Shown in pieces: positions 1 through 6,343 of a stretch of DNA of 8,681 bases. The first letter of the stretch is position 1; each line of letters opens with the position of its first letter. Both the position numbers and the translations under genes were made by a program. The notes under the pieces are model-generated. The model was not told the DNA's origin, ran no database searches, and saw only the letters and a list, made by a program, of their open reading frames with translations. Location: NCBI GenBank assembly GCA_964532175.1, contig CAZHGP010000047.1:1-8681 (forward strand), written 5' to 3'. Source of the DNA: JAVZCJ01 sp964532175. Lineage in GTDB: Archaea; Thermoproteota; Nitrososphaeria_A; Caldarchaeales; JAVZCJ01.

Positions 1-104
1 TTTAAAATATTCCATATAATCGTTTTTATATCTAGTTGGATGTATTATTAGTATATAGAGATATTTTAAAAATATTTATTTTTCTTTAAAAAACAATATT
101 AAAT

Positions 105-113
105 TTTATAAAT
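105..113 (+). promoter_or_regulatory. TATA box for the zinc-ribbon membrane protein gene
   Basis: The sequence TTTATAAAT is a good archaeal TATA element. Transcription would be expected to start about 25 bases downstream, near 133-135, giving a leader of about 12 bases before the ATG at 146. The rest of 1-145 is AT-rich and holds no gene I can support. Confidence 0.45.
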
Positions 114-145
114 GAGATTAACTATTTAATAAATGAAAATGAAAA

Positions 146-460
146 ATGCAAATTGAAACAATCATATTTATTATAACAATTATAGTGTTCCTTTTAACAT
201 TTATATTATTTTTTATATTAATTATATTATCTATAACAAGAGGTTTTAAAACATCATACTATATTCCAATAGAAATTGAAAAACTTTCTTGTCCAAAATG
301 TATTTCAAAAGAATTAGAAGTAATAGGTTATAGAACGATAAGATGTAAAAAATGTGGATTTATTTTCAGTATAGGTAGCGAAGTAATTTATTATGGTTGT
401 TTTCCATGGATGCTTTTTTGGCCACTATGGTTTCCAATAATATTTTTTAAAGAAAAATAA
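146..460 (+). CDS. small membrane protein with a central zinc ribbon
   Basis: The 104-residue product is not assigned to a named family. Residues 5-30 form one strongly hydrophobic membrane helix. Residues 49-70 hold two CxxC knuckles (C49/C52 and C67/C70) with the spacing of a zinc ribbon. Residues 80-101 form a second hydrophobic, aromatic-rich segment (WMLFWPLWFP) that could be a short helix or re-entrant loop, and the tail KEK is charged. An in-frame TGA at 140-142 sits just before the ATG, so no longer start is possible. The gene converges on the uroporphyrinogen-decarboxylase-family gene with 9 bases between stop codons. The two helices place the ribbon on one face of the membrane. A role in protein interaction or metal sensing is possible but unsupported. 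The gene is probably real because it has a good TATA box and conserved-looking Cys spacing. Confidence 0.7.
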   Translation: MQIETIIFIITIIVFLLTFILFFILIILSITRGFKTSYYIPIEIEKLSCPKCISKELEVIGYRTIRCKKCGFIFSIGSEVIYYGCFPWMLFWPLWFPIIFFKEK

Positions 461-466
461 TTTTTT
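461..466 (+). terminator. T-tract after the zinc-ribbon gene
   Basis: Six T residues directly follow the stop codon at 458-460, which is the usual form of an archaeal oligo-T terminator. The tract lies in the 9-base gap to the convergent gene, so the two transcripts must end inside or next to each other's coding sequence. Confidence 0.3.
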
Positions 467-469
467 ACT

Positions 470-1531
470 CTATATTTTTATTGGATAAATGCCATATTTT
501 TTTGCAGCAATAATAAAAGCTAGATAGTTTTCAATTGGAACATCTGGGAGAATTGTATGCGATGGAGCAAGAACTAAACCACCATCATAACCTATATTTT
601 TAATCCTATTTAATACTTCATTCATTATATCATTAATTGTTCCGAATGGAAGAGTATATTGGATATCTATTGTTCCCCATTGAGCAATTTTTTCGCCATA
701 TTTCTCTTTAACAATTTTTGGATTTAAAGCTCTTGGTTGAATTGGATTAAGAATATTTACACCTATATCTATAAGATCCGGAATTATTTTTTCAATATTT
801 CCATCAGAATGAAACATAATTGGTATTCTTTTATTTCTTGGAATTTCAAGCAATTTTCTCCATCTTTCTTTAAAGAATTTTCTAAATATTTCAGGAGGGA
901 AAAATAATGAATGTTGTGTTCCTAAATCATCGCTACCAAAAAATATATCAATATCATATTTACATAATTCATCAATTAATTTACTATCAAATTCTGTTAA
1001 TTTATTAAGAATTTTTTCAACAAAAATTGGATTCTTATATAAATCCATAAGGAAAGGTGAAATACCACGCAATAAGCATGCTTTTTCAAATAAACCAAAA
1101 TCTATAGAAGCAACTATAGCATATTCTTCACTATATTTATTTACTATTTCTTCTATTTCAATAAATCTATAATAATTGTAAGGGTCAGGAAAAGAATATT
1201 TATCAAGATCCTCCCAGTTTTTTATTGGATGCTCTATAAAAATATGATCTCTATCTGGTGGAACAATGTACCTTACATTCCACTCATTAATTAATGATCC
1301 ATTTGGGAGTTCCTTTGGAATAAAATTTTTAGGATAAGTTATCATTCCATCAGCTATTGATACAATGATAGCATCCAAATCTAATTTCTTATAAAGTTCA
1401 ATCGTATCGTTTACATTAAAATACATAAATAGCTTTTCTAAAACTATTTTATGAAAACCTGATGGAGAAATTGGAATACGATCAGGTTCTTCTAAATTTA
1501 TTGCAGCTAAAACTCTCTCTTTATGATTCAT
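470..1531 (-). CDS. uroporphyrinogen decarboxylase (URO-D) family protein, probable methyltransferase-type paralogue
   Basis: The 353-residue product matches the URO-D superfamily TIM barrel over its full length. The opening MNHKERVLAAINLEEPDRIP is the standard start of the methyltransferase-like paralogues. Other family motifs are the GSDDLGTQ loop (199-206), FHSDGN (240-245), LNPIQP (261-266), the WGTID strand (285-289) and APSHTILPDVPIENY near the C-terminus (322-336). True HemE has an Arg-rich substrate loop near its N-terminus that I do not see, so haem synthesis is unlikely. Corrinoid:CoM methyltransferases (MtaA/MtbA) bind zinc through H-x-C and a later Cys; here H241 is kept but the Cys position is Asp (HSD), so zinc and methyl chemistry may differ. 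The ATG lies 8 bases after the ccdA stop, so the two are probably cotranscribed. No Shine-Dalgarno is visible. Family assignment is firm, substrate unknown. Confidence 0.88.
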   Translation of the reverse strand: MNHKERVLAAINLEEPDRIPISPSGFHKIVLEKLFMYFNVNDTIELYKKLDLDAIIVSIADGMITYPKNFIPKELPNGSLINEWNVRYIVPPDRDHIFIEHPIKNWEDLDKYSFPDPYNYYRFIEIEEIVNKYSEEYAIVASIDFGLFEKACLLRGISPFLMDLYKNPIFVEKILNKLTEFDSKLIDELCKYDIDIFFGSDDLGTQHSLFFPPEIFRKFFKERWRKLLEIPRNKRIPIMFHSDGNIEKIIPDLIDIGVNILNPIQPRALNPKIVKEKYGEKIAQWGTIDIQYTLPFGTINDIMNEVLNRIKNIGYDGGLVLAPSHTILPDVPIENYLAFIIAAKKYGIYPIKI

Positions 1532-1539
1532 ATTAATAG

Positions 1540-2211
1540 TTAATAAAAGATCAGTATATTATAAATTATTATGTATAATCCAACAATTATAAGTATCAAG
1601 CTACTAATTTTCTGAATCAAAAAATGTTTAACAATTAATTTCTTAGTTATAATTCTACGAATCCCTTCGCTACTGAGAGATAGCAAAATAAATGGTACAC
1701 TTAAACCTATACCATAAAAAATGAAAGTTAAAACCTTATTAAAAAATTCTATGAAAGTTATAGAGTATAAAAATATTGATAAAACAAGTGGAAAATTACA
1801 TGAAAAAACTAATGGGCCATAAAGTAAACCATAGATAAATCCTCCAGAAAAAATATTTTCAGTAATTAAAGAAAATTTAATAAAAAATTTACTAGGTAAC
1901 CTAAATTCAAAGAATAAGATTATTCCAAATAAAAAAATTAATATTCCGGAAATAAATGATAATAAATTCATTAATATTGGTAAGAAAAAACTTATAGAAT
2001 GTATAAAAAATGCAGTAATTATTCCAAGTAAAAGCATAGTTACAAGAACTCCTATTGTAAAAGAAATACTTAAAATAATTTTATTTAAAAATCCCCCCTT
2101 CTTTCTTAATAGAAAACCTATATAGCCTGGTACAAGAGGAAAACTACATGGAGAAAGGAAAGATAATATACCAAGAAAGAATGGAGTAAAGAAAATAATC
2201 AAAAAATCCAT
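1540..2211 (-). CDS. ccdA: CcdA-type cytochrome c biogenesis / thiol-disulfide transporter
   Basis: The 223-residue product is a six-helix membrane protein of the CcdA/DsbD transmembrane family, which moves reducing equivalents from cytoplasmic thioredoxin to extracytoplasmic thioredoxin-like proteins. The helices are at about 3-30, 43-70, 75-102, 122-150, 156-180 and 197-220. The two redox Cys are each in the expected place: C22 in LSPCSFPLVPGY of helix 1, and C138 in GPLVFSCNFPL of helix 4, in the family's internally repeated arrangement. Length is normal for a stand-alone CcdA. A minus-strand TATA element at 2240-2233 lies about 25 bases before the ATG, which suggests a leaderless mRNA. 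It is followed by the URO-D-family gene and is divergent from a small membrane protein gene. Its likely partner is the TlpA-like protein at 6344. Whether it serves cytochrome c maturation or disulfide reduction cannot be told, because no other cytochrome c maturation gene is in view. Confidence 0.88.
   Translation of the reverse strand: MDFLIIFFTPFFLGILSFLSPCSFPLVPGYIGFLLRKKGGFLNKIILSISFTIGVLVTMLLLGIITAFFIHSISFFLPILMNLLSFISGILIFLFGIILFFEFRLPSKFFIKFSLITENIFSGGFIYGLLYGPLVFSCNFPLVLSIFLYSITFIEFFNKVLTFIFYGIGLSVPFILLSLSSEGIRRIITKKLIVKHFLIQKISSLILIIVGLYIIIYNILIFY
1558..1565 (-). promoter_or_regulatory. possible internal TATA box for the URO-D-family gene
   Basis: On the minus strand this reads TTTATAAT, centred about 30 bases before the URO-D-family ATG and inside the 3' end of ccdA. 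It could give that gene a separate, nearly leaderless transcript. In sequence this AT-rich such a match may be chance. Confidence 0.25.
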
Positions 2212-2232
2212 AAAAATGAATTAAATTAAAGA

Positions 2233-2240
2233 TATTTAAA
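2233..2240 (-). promoter_or_regulatory. TATA box for ccdA
   Basis: The minus strand reads TTTAAATA, preceded by an A-rich stretch. Its centre is about 25 bases from the ccdA ATG, which places the transcription start at or next to the start codon. No Shine-Dalgarno precedes that ATG, in agreement with leaderless translation. Confidence 0.5.
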
Positions 2241-2315
2241 TTTTTTAAGACTTAAATAATGATTTATGATATTAATTATTAAAAGAAATATTTTTTACTT
2301 TTTCTAAAATATAAA

Positions 2316-2321
2316 GAGGGG
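2316..2321 (+). promoter_or_regulatory. Shine-Dalgarno of the four-helix membrane protein gene
   Basis: GAGGGG lies 8 bases before the ATG at 2330 and is one of the strongest ribosome-binding sites in the window. It supports this start and the reality of the gene. A clear TATA box upstream could not be picked out. Confidence 0.6.
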
Positions 2322-2329
2322 AAATAATT

Positions 2330-2719
2330 ATGCAAGAATCAAGAATAATATCAGCACTCTTTTTAACATTTTATACATTAATTAGGATTACATGGGAAGT
2401 AGCTATATTTCATGTAACTATGTCACCTCTTTATGCTATATTTAATTTGACAGTACTCATTCCAATATTACTAGTATTGTCTTATACAACTCTTATTAAT
2501 AAAACAAATAAGAAAATAGAAATGTTTTTATCTTTAGCATCTTTTTTATATATCTCTGGATATTTCTTCCTAGGAATAAGGTATTATCCATTACTTTTAA
2601 CATTTAGAATAGATCCAAAAGCATTCTTCATAGATTATTTAACTTTATGTTTAATCATAACTTCAATAATAATAAATGTATCTAAGCTTTGTATTAGATT
2701 TAGAGAAAGAAAAAATTAA
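2330..2719 (+). CDS. uncharacterised four-helix membrane protein
   Basis: The 129-residue product is not recognised. It has four hydrophobic segments at about 7-28, 33-55, 65-85 and 99-118. Short polar loops (NKTNKK at 58-62; YYPLLLTFRIDPK at 85-97) and a basic tail (RFRERKN) place the C-terminus on the cytoplasmic side by the positive-inside rule. No catalytic or metal-binding motif is visible, and the single Cys pair (C107, C121) is not arranged as a motif. The Shine-Dalgarno is strong. It is divergent from ccdA across 118 bases and lies 160 bases before the Tat-protein operon, so it is probably transcribed alone. A short perfect-arm palindrome follows at 2732-2747. Confidence 0.65.
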   Translation: MQESRIISALFLTFYTLIRITWEVAIFHVTMSPLYAIFNLTVLIPILLVLSYTTLINKTNKKIEMFLSLASFLYISGYFFLGIRYYPLLLTFRIDPKAFFIDYLTLCLIITSIIINVSKLCIRFRERKN

Positions 2720-2824
2720 TTTAAATTTAAGATATTTTAGAAAATATTAAGATTTGCAATAAATTAAAATAAAATGATAATAAAAAACAAACATTATTCT
2801 TTAACTTAAATAATATCTTCAAAT

Positions 2825-2840
2825 GAAGAAAGTTTAAATA
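2825..2840 (+). promoter_or_regulatory. BRE and TATA promoter of the Tat-protein/phospholipase-fold operon
   Basis: The purine-rich GAAGAAAG (BRE-like) is directly followed by TTTAAATA, the best BRE/TATA pair in the window. Transcription should start near 2862, giving a leader of roughly 18 bases that just holds the Shine-Dalgarno at 2869-2874. Confidence 0.6.
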
Positions 2841-2868
2841 GCATGAAAAAATAATATTTCTTAAAAAA

Positions 2869-2874
2869 GAGGAA
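2869..2874 (+). promoter_or_regulatory. Shine-Dalgarno that fixes a TTG start
   Basis: GAGGAA lies 5 bases before the TTG at 2880. With the promoter at 2825-2840 and the twin-arginine signal encoded just downstream, it makes TTG the credible start. The next in-frame ATG is at residue 67, beyond the signal peptide. Confidence 0.65.
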
Positions 2875-2879
2875 AAATT

Positions 2880-3647
2880 TTGAATAAAAAAGAAAATCAG
2901 AATGAAGGAAAAAGAAGTGGAAGAAGAAAATTTTTAAAAATAGCTTTGGGAGCAGGAGCAGCTGCTTTACTTTTATATTTTTTCTATCCTGAAGTAGAAA
3001 AAATATTAAAGAAGAAACCTATAGAAACTGTCACAAAAACGATTACTGAAAAAGTAACTACACCTACTGAAACTACCATGCCTGCTACTTCACTTACTAC
3101 ACCAACTACTACATCAATATCAACTTCAACTATAACAGCTTCACCAACAGCAACTACAACTGCTACAACTAGAACTATGACTATTCCAACAAGAGTTGGA
3201 GCATTAATTCCTCGTTTTCCAGAAACAGCTAGAAGGCCTTTCTTAGAATTTGATCCTAGTAGAGCTGGAGATTATAGAGAGACAAAACCTGATGGTACAA
3301 AAGTACATGGTTTTATAATTCCAGTTGTTAATAGGGGTAATGGAGGTGCAACAGCAGTTTTAGATATTTATAAGCTTTTATTAAGACCAGGAGAAAGAAC
3401 TGTACCTTTTCCATGGATTCTAACTCCAGATAAAATGTTTCGACCAAGAGAAGTTTTTTATCTTCCTGCTTGGTCTTCTAGAAAAATAATATTTGAAATA
3501 CCTAGTGAACTTGAATTATCTGATACTTTCTTAGGAGTAGTTTTAACCATTTACGATCCAATACTTGACCCATGTGGCTTTACTCTTACTGAAGATATTC
3601 TTCGAAATGAAGATACGCGTAGACATTATGCTTATATTGGAAAGTGA
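2880..3647 (+). CDS. Tat-signal protein with Thr-rich stalk and unknown C-terminal domain
   Basis: The 255-residue product begins with a twin-arginine signal: SGRRKFLK at 13-20, then a hydrophobic, Ala/Gly-rich segment (21-36) ending in YFFYP. No obvious signal-peptidase site follows, so the segment may stay as a membrane anchor. Residues 50-104 are an extended linker made mostly of Thr, with Ser, Pro and Ala, a typical and probably glycosylated stalk of archaeal surface proteins. Residues 105-255 form a compact domain with alternating hydrophobic and charged strands (HGFIIPVVNRGNGG, KIIFEIP, GVVLTIYDP), likely beta-rich. It has a single Cys (C232) and no recognised catalytic motif. Tat export implies folding, or partner binding, before transport. 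The phospholipase-fold gene follows 5 bases after the stop, so the two are cotranscribed and probably act together. Sampled base composition of this pair is richer in G+C than the neighbours. Confidence 0.8.
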   Translation: MNKKENQNEGKRSGRRKFLKIALGAGAAALLLYFFYPEVEKILKKKPIETVTKTITEKVTTPTETTMPATSLTTPTTTSISTSTITASPTATTTATTRTMTIPTRVGALIPRFPETARRPFLEFDPSRAGDYRETKPDGTKVHGFIIPVVNRGNGGATAVLDIYKLLLRPGERTVPFPWILTPDKMFRPREVFYLPAWSSRKIIFEIPSELELSDTFLGVVLTIYDPILDPCGFTLTEDILRNEDTRRHYAYIGK

Positions 3648-3652
3648 TATGA

Positions 3653-5473
3653 ATGCCTAAGTATGCAACTCATATGTTAGTAATGGATAAAACTACTGAA
3701 AAATTGCTGAAAAGTCAATTTGCGGATGCTGCAGCTCTTAAAAATAGGAGGGATATAGCTGTTGTTGGAGCTATAGGACCAGATCTATTCTTCTGGGCTA
3801 CAGATTATGAATTATGTAAAGTGCTTAAAGATATATTTGATGCATGGGATTATATAGTTGGTATATATAATGATACTATAGGAAAAATAGTAAAAGTTAT
3901 AGAAGAAATGGGAGAAGCTGTAGAAGGAGCTATAGAAAAAGTTTTACCTCATACTGTTGAAATGATTGAAGCATTGATTAATGAATGTAGAGAAACAGCT
4001 GATTTATTTAAGAAAGTTATAAGCCAAGGTGCTTTAGCAGCACTTTTAGGTATTGATGATCTTATAGGAAGTATGGCAGATATTCCTACAGCAACTCATA
4101 AAATATTTGATATGTTTAAACCCCCTCTACAAGATGGGAAAGATGAAACAAAATGGTATTGGTTTGATATGCTTCACTATAGATACACAGGACTTTTCCT
4201 AAAGAATTTAATTGAAAATGCTAGAACTGAAGCACAAAAAGCTTATGCATATGGATATGCAACACATATAGCAACAGATTTAATAGGTCATGGATATGTA
4301 AATCAAATAGTTGGAGGACCTTATAGAACGCACGTTCAAAGACATAGCTTAGTAGAATACTTTATAGATGCATGGGTTTTTAGAGAATATTATCATGGAG
4401 ATGTAAGTTTAGAACTTTTAGAAAAAATGAATCTTCCAGAAAATCTTCCAGATGATGTTATAGACCTTATATATAATGCATTTATTAAAACATATTCTGA
4501 TAAGAAACACCCACAATTATTAAGTGGAGGCTTTCTGACAAAAGAACAAATAAAGGAAACGTACAAATTATTTAAGAGAGTCACAGAATTAATGGAAGTA
4601 AGGATTGAGAAACCTAAGGAACCATTTTCAAATGTGATGGAAATATTACAAGATGCTTTAGAAGGATTTAAACCCCCTCCACCACCTCCAAATAAAGATG
4701 TAGATATTTGTTGGGAAGCTTTATTATTAGGTCTTACAGAAGGATCGAGAGATTGTTGGGAAAAAATAGTTGATGCAATTGAAGACTATTTGGAATGGTT
4801 AGGCGATCTGCTTAAATGGACTTTTGAAACATTAATTGATTTGCTTGATTTTATTCTCACAGCTTTAACAGCTATTCCAGTTTCAATATTAATGGCAATA
4901 CTTTATGGAATACAATTGCTTCTATACAATATACTTATTAGCCTTAGAGAAGCACTTGCATTTAGTGCTCTTACTTATCCTCCATTAGAAACATTGGATT
5001 CAACTGGAGGATTATATTTGGTTCATCCATACCATTGCGAATTTCCTAAAAATCCTTATCCACAAATACATTCATGCTTACAAAATTGTCTTCAATGTCC
5101 TTCTAAAGGATCTGAAAAACCTCTCACAATACCATCTTTATATAATGAAACTTCTACTCCTAAAAGCTTTATAGAAGAATTACCTTTAAACTTGAAAATT
5201 TTAGATATGTACGCGAAAGCTGCAACTCCAGAAGAAACTCGAAAATTGTATCTTGCAACACGTGCAGTAGCAGCAAATATTGAAGAATGGAAAAATATAG
5301 GGAATGCTATAGATTTGTCTGTATGGATAATATCAAATTCAAAAGATCCATTAATAGCTACAAATTGGAATTTAGATTCAGATAGAGGATATGCTTATAA
5401 GCAATGGAAAGGAAAACTCCCAACAAAAGATCCAGAAAATGAAGTAATAGGAGAAACGTATAATATAGAATAA
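3653..5473 (+). CDS. zinc-dependent phospholipase C / P1 nuclease-fold protein, large variant
   Basis: The 606-residue product has the marks of the Zn_dep_PLPC family, a helical domain that binds catalytic zinc ions and cleaves phosphodiesters in phospholipase C and S1/P1 nucleases. Visible motifs are ATH (H7), GAIGPDLFFW (D44), LHYRYTG (H175), YATHIATDLIGHGYVN (H205, D209, H213) and RHSLVEYFIDAWV (H231, E235, D239), together a nearly full ligand set. There is no signal peptide. Compared with what I know of small family members, about 80 residues are inserted between D44 and H175, and about 350 follow the core. The extension holds a six-Pro run (341-346), a hydrophobic stretch (about 391-430) that could be one or two membrane segments, and a Cys cluster (C462, C475, C479, C482). 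It directly follows the Tat-signal gene. AAGTGA just before the ATG may be the ribosome site. The substrate is unknown: lipid, nucleic acid or other phosphoester. Confidence 0.8.
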   Translation: MPKYATHMLVMDKTTEKLLKSQFADAAALKNRRDIAVVGAIGPDLFFWATDYELCKVLKDIFDAWDYIVGIYNDTIGKIVKVIEEMGEAVEGAIEKVLPHTVEMIEALINECRETADLFKKVISQGALAALLGIDDLIGSMADIPTATHKIFDMFKPPLQDGKDETKWYWFDMLHYRYTGLFLKNLIENARTEAQKAYAYGYATHIATDLIGHGYVNQIVGGPYRTHVQRHSLVEYFIDAWVFREYYHGDVSLELLEKMNLPENLPDDVIDLIYNAFIKTYSDKKHPQLLSGGFLTKEQIKETYKLFKRVTELMEVRIEKPKEPFSNVMEILQDALEGFKPPPPPPNKDVDICWEALLLGLTEGSRDCWEKIVDAIEDYLEWLGDLLKWTFETLIDLLDFILTALTAIPVSILMAILYGIQLLLYNILISLREALAFSALTYPPLETLDSTGGLYLVHPYHCEFPKNPYPQIHSCLQNCLQCPSKGSEKPLTIPSLYNETSTPKSFIEELPLNLKILDMYAKAATPEETRKLYLATRAVAANIEEWKNIGNAIDLSVWIISNSKDPLIATNWNLDSDRGYAYKQWKGKLPTKDPENEVIGETYNIE

Positions 5474-5543
5474 TATGTATAGAATATTTTTTTACTTCCT
5501 TTTCTTTTTTTTAAAAAAATTTAGATTTTTACTAAATATAAAT
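5474..5543. terminator. bidirectional T-rich terminator between convergent genes
   Basis: On the plus strand, T7 (5487-5493) and T8 (5505-5512) follow the phospholipase-fold gene. On the minus strand, A7 at 5513-5519 gives a T7 downstream of adk. Oligo-T tracts without a required hairpin are the known form of intrinsic termination in archaea, so this 70-base gap can end both transcripts. Confidence 0.6.
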
Positions 5544-6239
5544 TTATTTTATTATTTTTATTTCTTTTAAACTAGTTATTATTCTTTCTACTACTATTTC
5601 TGGTGGTCTATTCATATAAACTTCAATAAATGGTATTTTATTTTTTCTCTTCCTTTTATAATATTGTAAAACTGGTTTAGATTGTTGTTCATAAACATCT
5701 AACCTTTTCTCAATAACTTCAGGTTTATCATCTTCTCTTTGAATTAAAGGACTACCACATTTGTCACACTTCATATTTTCTTTTGGAAGTAAAGGAGGCA
5801 AAATATATTCTATTCCATCTATTGTTTTATGTATATCAGCAATATTATAGTTACCATCACATTTAGGATTTGAGCAAATTCTTCTTCCTGAAATTTTTTC
5901 TATTATTATTTCTTTTGGAGCAATAATATTTATTATTGCATCAATTTTTACCATTCTGTCTAAAGCTTTTGCTTGATTAACAGTTCTAGGATAACCATCT
6001 AAAATAAAATTTTCTAAATTTTTTATTCTATCTTTTACAATTTTATTGACTATTTTATCTGGAACTAATTGTCCAGCTTTTAAATATTTCTCTATTTCTT
6101 TTCCAAGCTCACTTCCAGATTTTACAGCTTCTCTAAAAATATCTCCAGTAGAAATTTTTTCTACTCCAATTTTTTCCTTTAAACGCATAGAATATGTTCC
6201 TTTTCCAGATCCTGGTGGACCAAAAATTATTAACTTCAT
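5544..6239 (-). CDS. adk: adenylate kinase with Cys4 zinc lid
   Basis: The 231-residue product catalyses ATP + AMP = 2 ADP in the cytoplasm. It is of the bacterial-like long-lid type: P-loop GPPGSGKG (7-14), NMP-binding STGDIFR (30-36), DGYPRT (81-86), lid start GRR (118-120), lid end QREDDKPEVIEKRLDVY (167-183). The lid holds four Cys, C122, C127, C158 and C161, that would bind a structural zinc. The first knuckle is CxxxxC instead of the CxxC found in well-known zinc-lid enzymes, and the lid is some 15-20 residues longer than usual. I chose the ATG at 6239 because AGGTGA (6250-6245) precedes it by 5 bases and the P-loop starts at residue 7 as normal. A start 14 codons upstream would lie on the expected TATA element. 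Zinc lids are common in thermophile enzymes. The gene is convergent with the operon to its left and divergent from the TlpA-like gene. Confidence 0.93.
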   Translation of the reverse strand: MKLIIFGPPGSGKGTYSMRLKEKIGVEKISTGDIFREAVKSGSELGKEIEKYLKAGQLVPDKIVNKIVKDRIKNLENFILDGYPRTVNQAKALDRMVKIDAIINIIAPKEIIIEKISGRRICSNPKCDGNYNIADIHKTIDGIEYILPPLLPKENMKCDKCGSPLIQREDDKPEVIEKRLDVYEQQSKPVLQYYKRKRKNKIPFIEVYMNRPPEIVVERIITSLKEIKIIK

Positions 6240-6244
6240 TTTTT

Positions 6245-6250
6245 TCACCT
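6245..6250 (-). promoter_or_regulatory. Shine-Dalgarno that decides the adk start
   Basis: The minus strand reads AGGTGA, 5 bases before the ATG at 6239-6237. It selects this codon over the in-frame ATG at 6281, which has no such site and would add 14 residues before the beta-strand leading to the P-loop. Confidence 0.7.
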
Positions 6251-6280
6251 TAAAATCATTTTTATTTAAAAAACTAATCA

Positions 6281-6290
6281 ATATATAAAC
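6281..6290 (-). promoter_or_regulatory. TATA box for adk
   Basis: The minus strand reads GTTTATATAT. Transcription would start near 6260-6258, giving a leader of about 20 bases that carries the Shine-Dalgarno. Confidence 0.5.
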
Positions 6291-6305
6291 TTAGAAATTT
6301 AAAAT

Positions 6306-6321
6306 AGAAAAAGTTATAAAT
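6306..6321 (+). promoter_or_regulatory. BRE and TATA promoter of the TlpA-like gene
   Basis: The purine-rich AGAAAAAG (6306-6313) is followed by TTATAAAT (6314-6321). The TATA centre is about 26 bases from the ATG at 6344 and no Shine-Dalgarno is present, so the mRNA is probably leaderless. The promoter is back to back with that of adk. Confidence 0.6.
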
Positions 6322-6343
6322 AGTTATTATATTTAATAAAATA

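Noticed and set aside
1..15. Possible start of a leftward gene (ATG at 15-13 on the minus strand)
   Set aside because: Only five codons are in the window and the TATA spacing is poor.
470..1531. Calling the URO-D-family gene hemE (haem synthesis)
   Set aside because: The Arg-rich N-terminal substrate loop of true uroporphyrinogen decarboxylase is absent, and the HSDGN/NPIQP pattern is that of the methyltransferase-like paralogues.
2732..2747. Palindrome ATATTTT-AG-AAAATAT as an operator or terminator hairpin, with a look-alike near 60-76
   Set aside because: Arms of only A and T with a two-base centre are expected by chance at this base composition, and no T-tract follows.
4393..4584. Open frame on the minus strand inside the phospholipase-fold gene
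   Set aside because: It is short, with no start signals, and mirrors a well-supported gene on the plus strand.
4115..4679. Repeated TTTAAACCCCCTC at 4115-4127 and 4667-4679
   Set aside because: Both copies encode Phe-Lys-Pro-Pro in frame within one protein. Beyond the 13 bases the similarity fades, so it is likely a linker motif and not a mobile or structural repeat.
6239..6281. Upstream in-frame ATG giving adenylate kinase 14 extra N-terminal residues
   Set aside because: It lies on the predicted TATA element, has no ribosome-binding site, and would put an atypical charged tail before the P-loop strand. The ATG at 6239 has AGGTGA at good spacing.
6046..6288. Open frame on the plus strand opposite adk
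   Set aside because: It is wholly antisense to conserved adenylate kinase motifs and has no promoter or ribosome site of its own.
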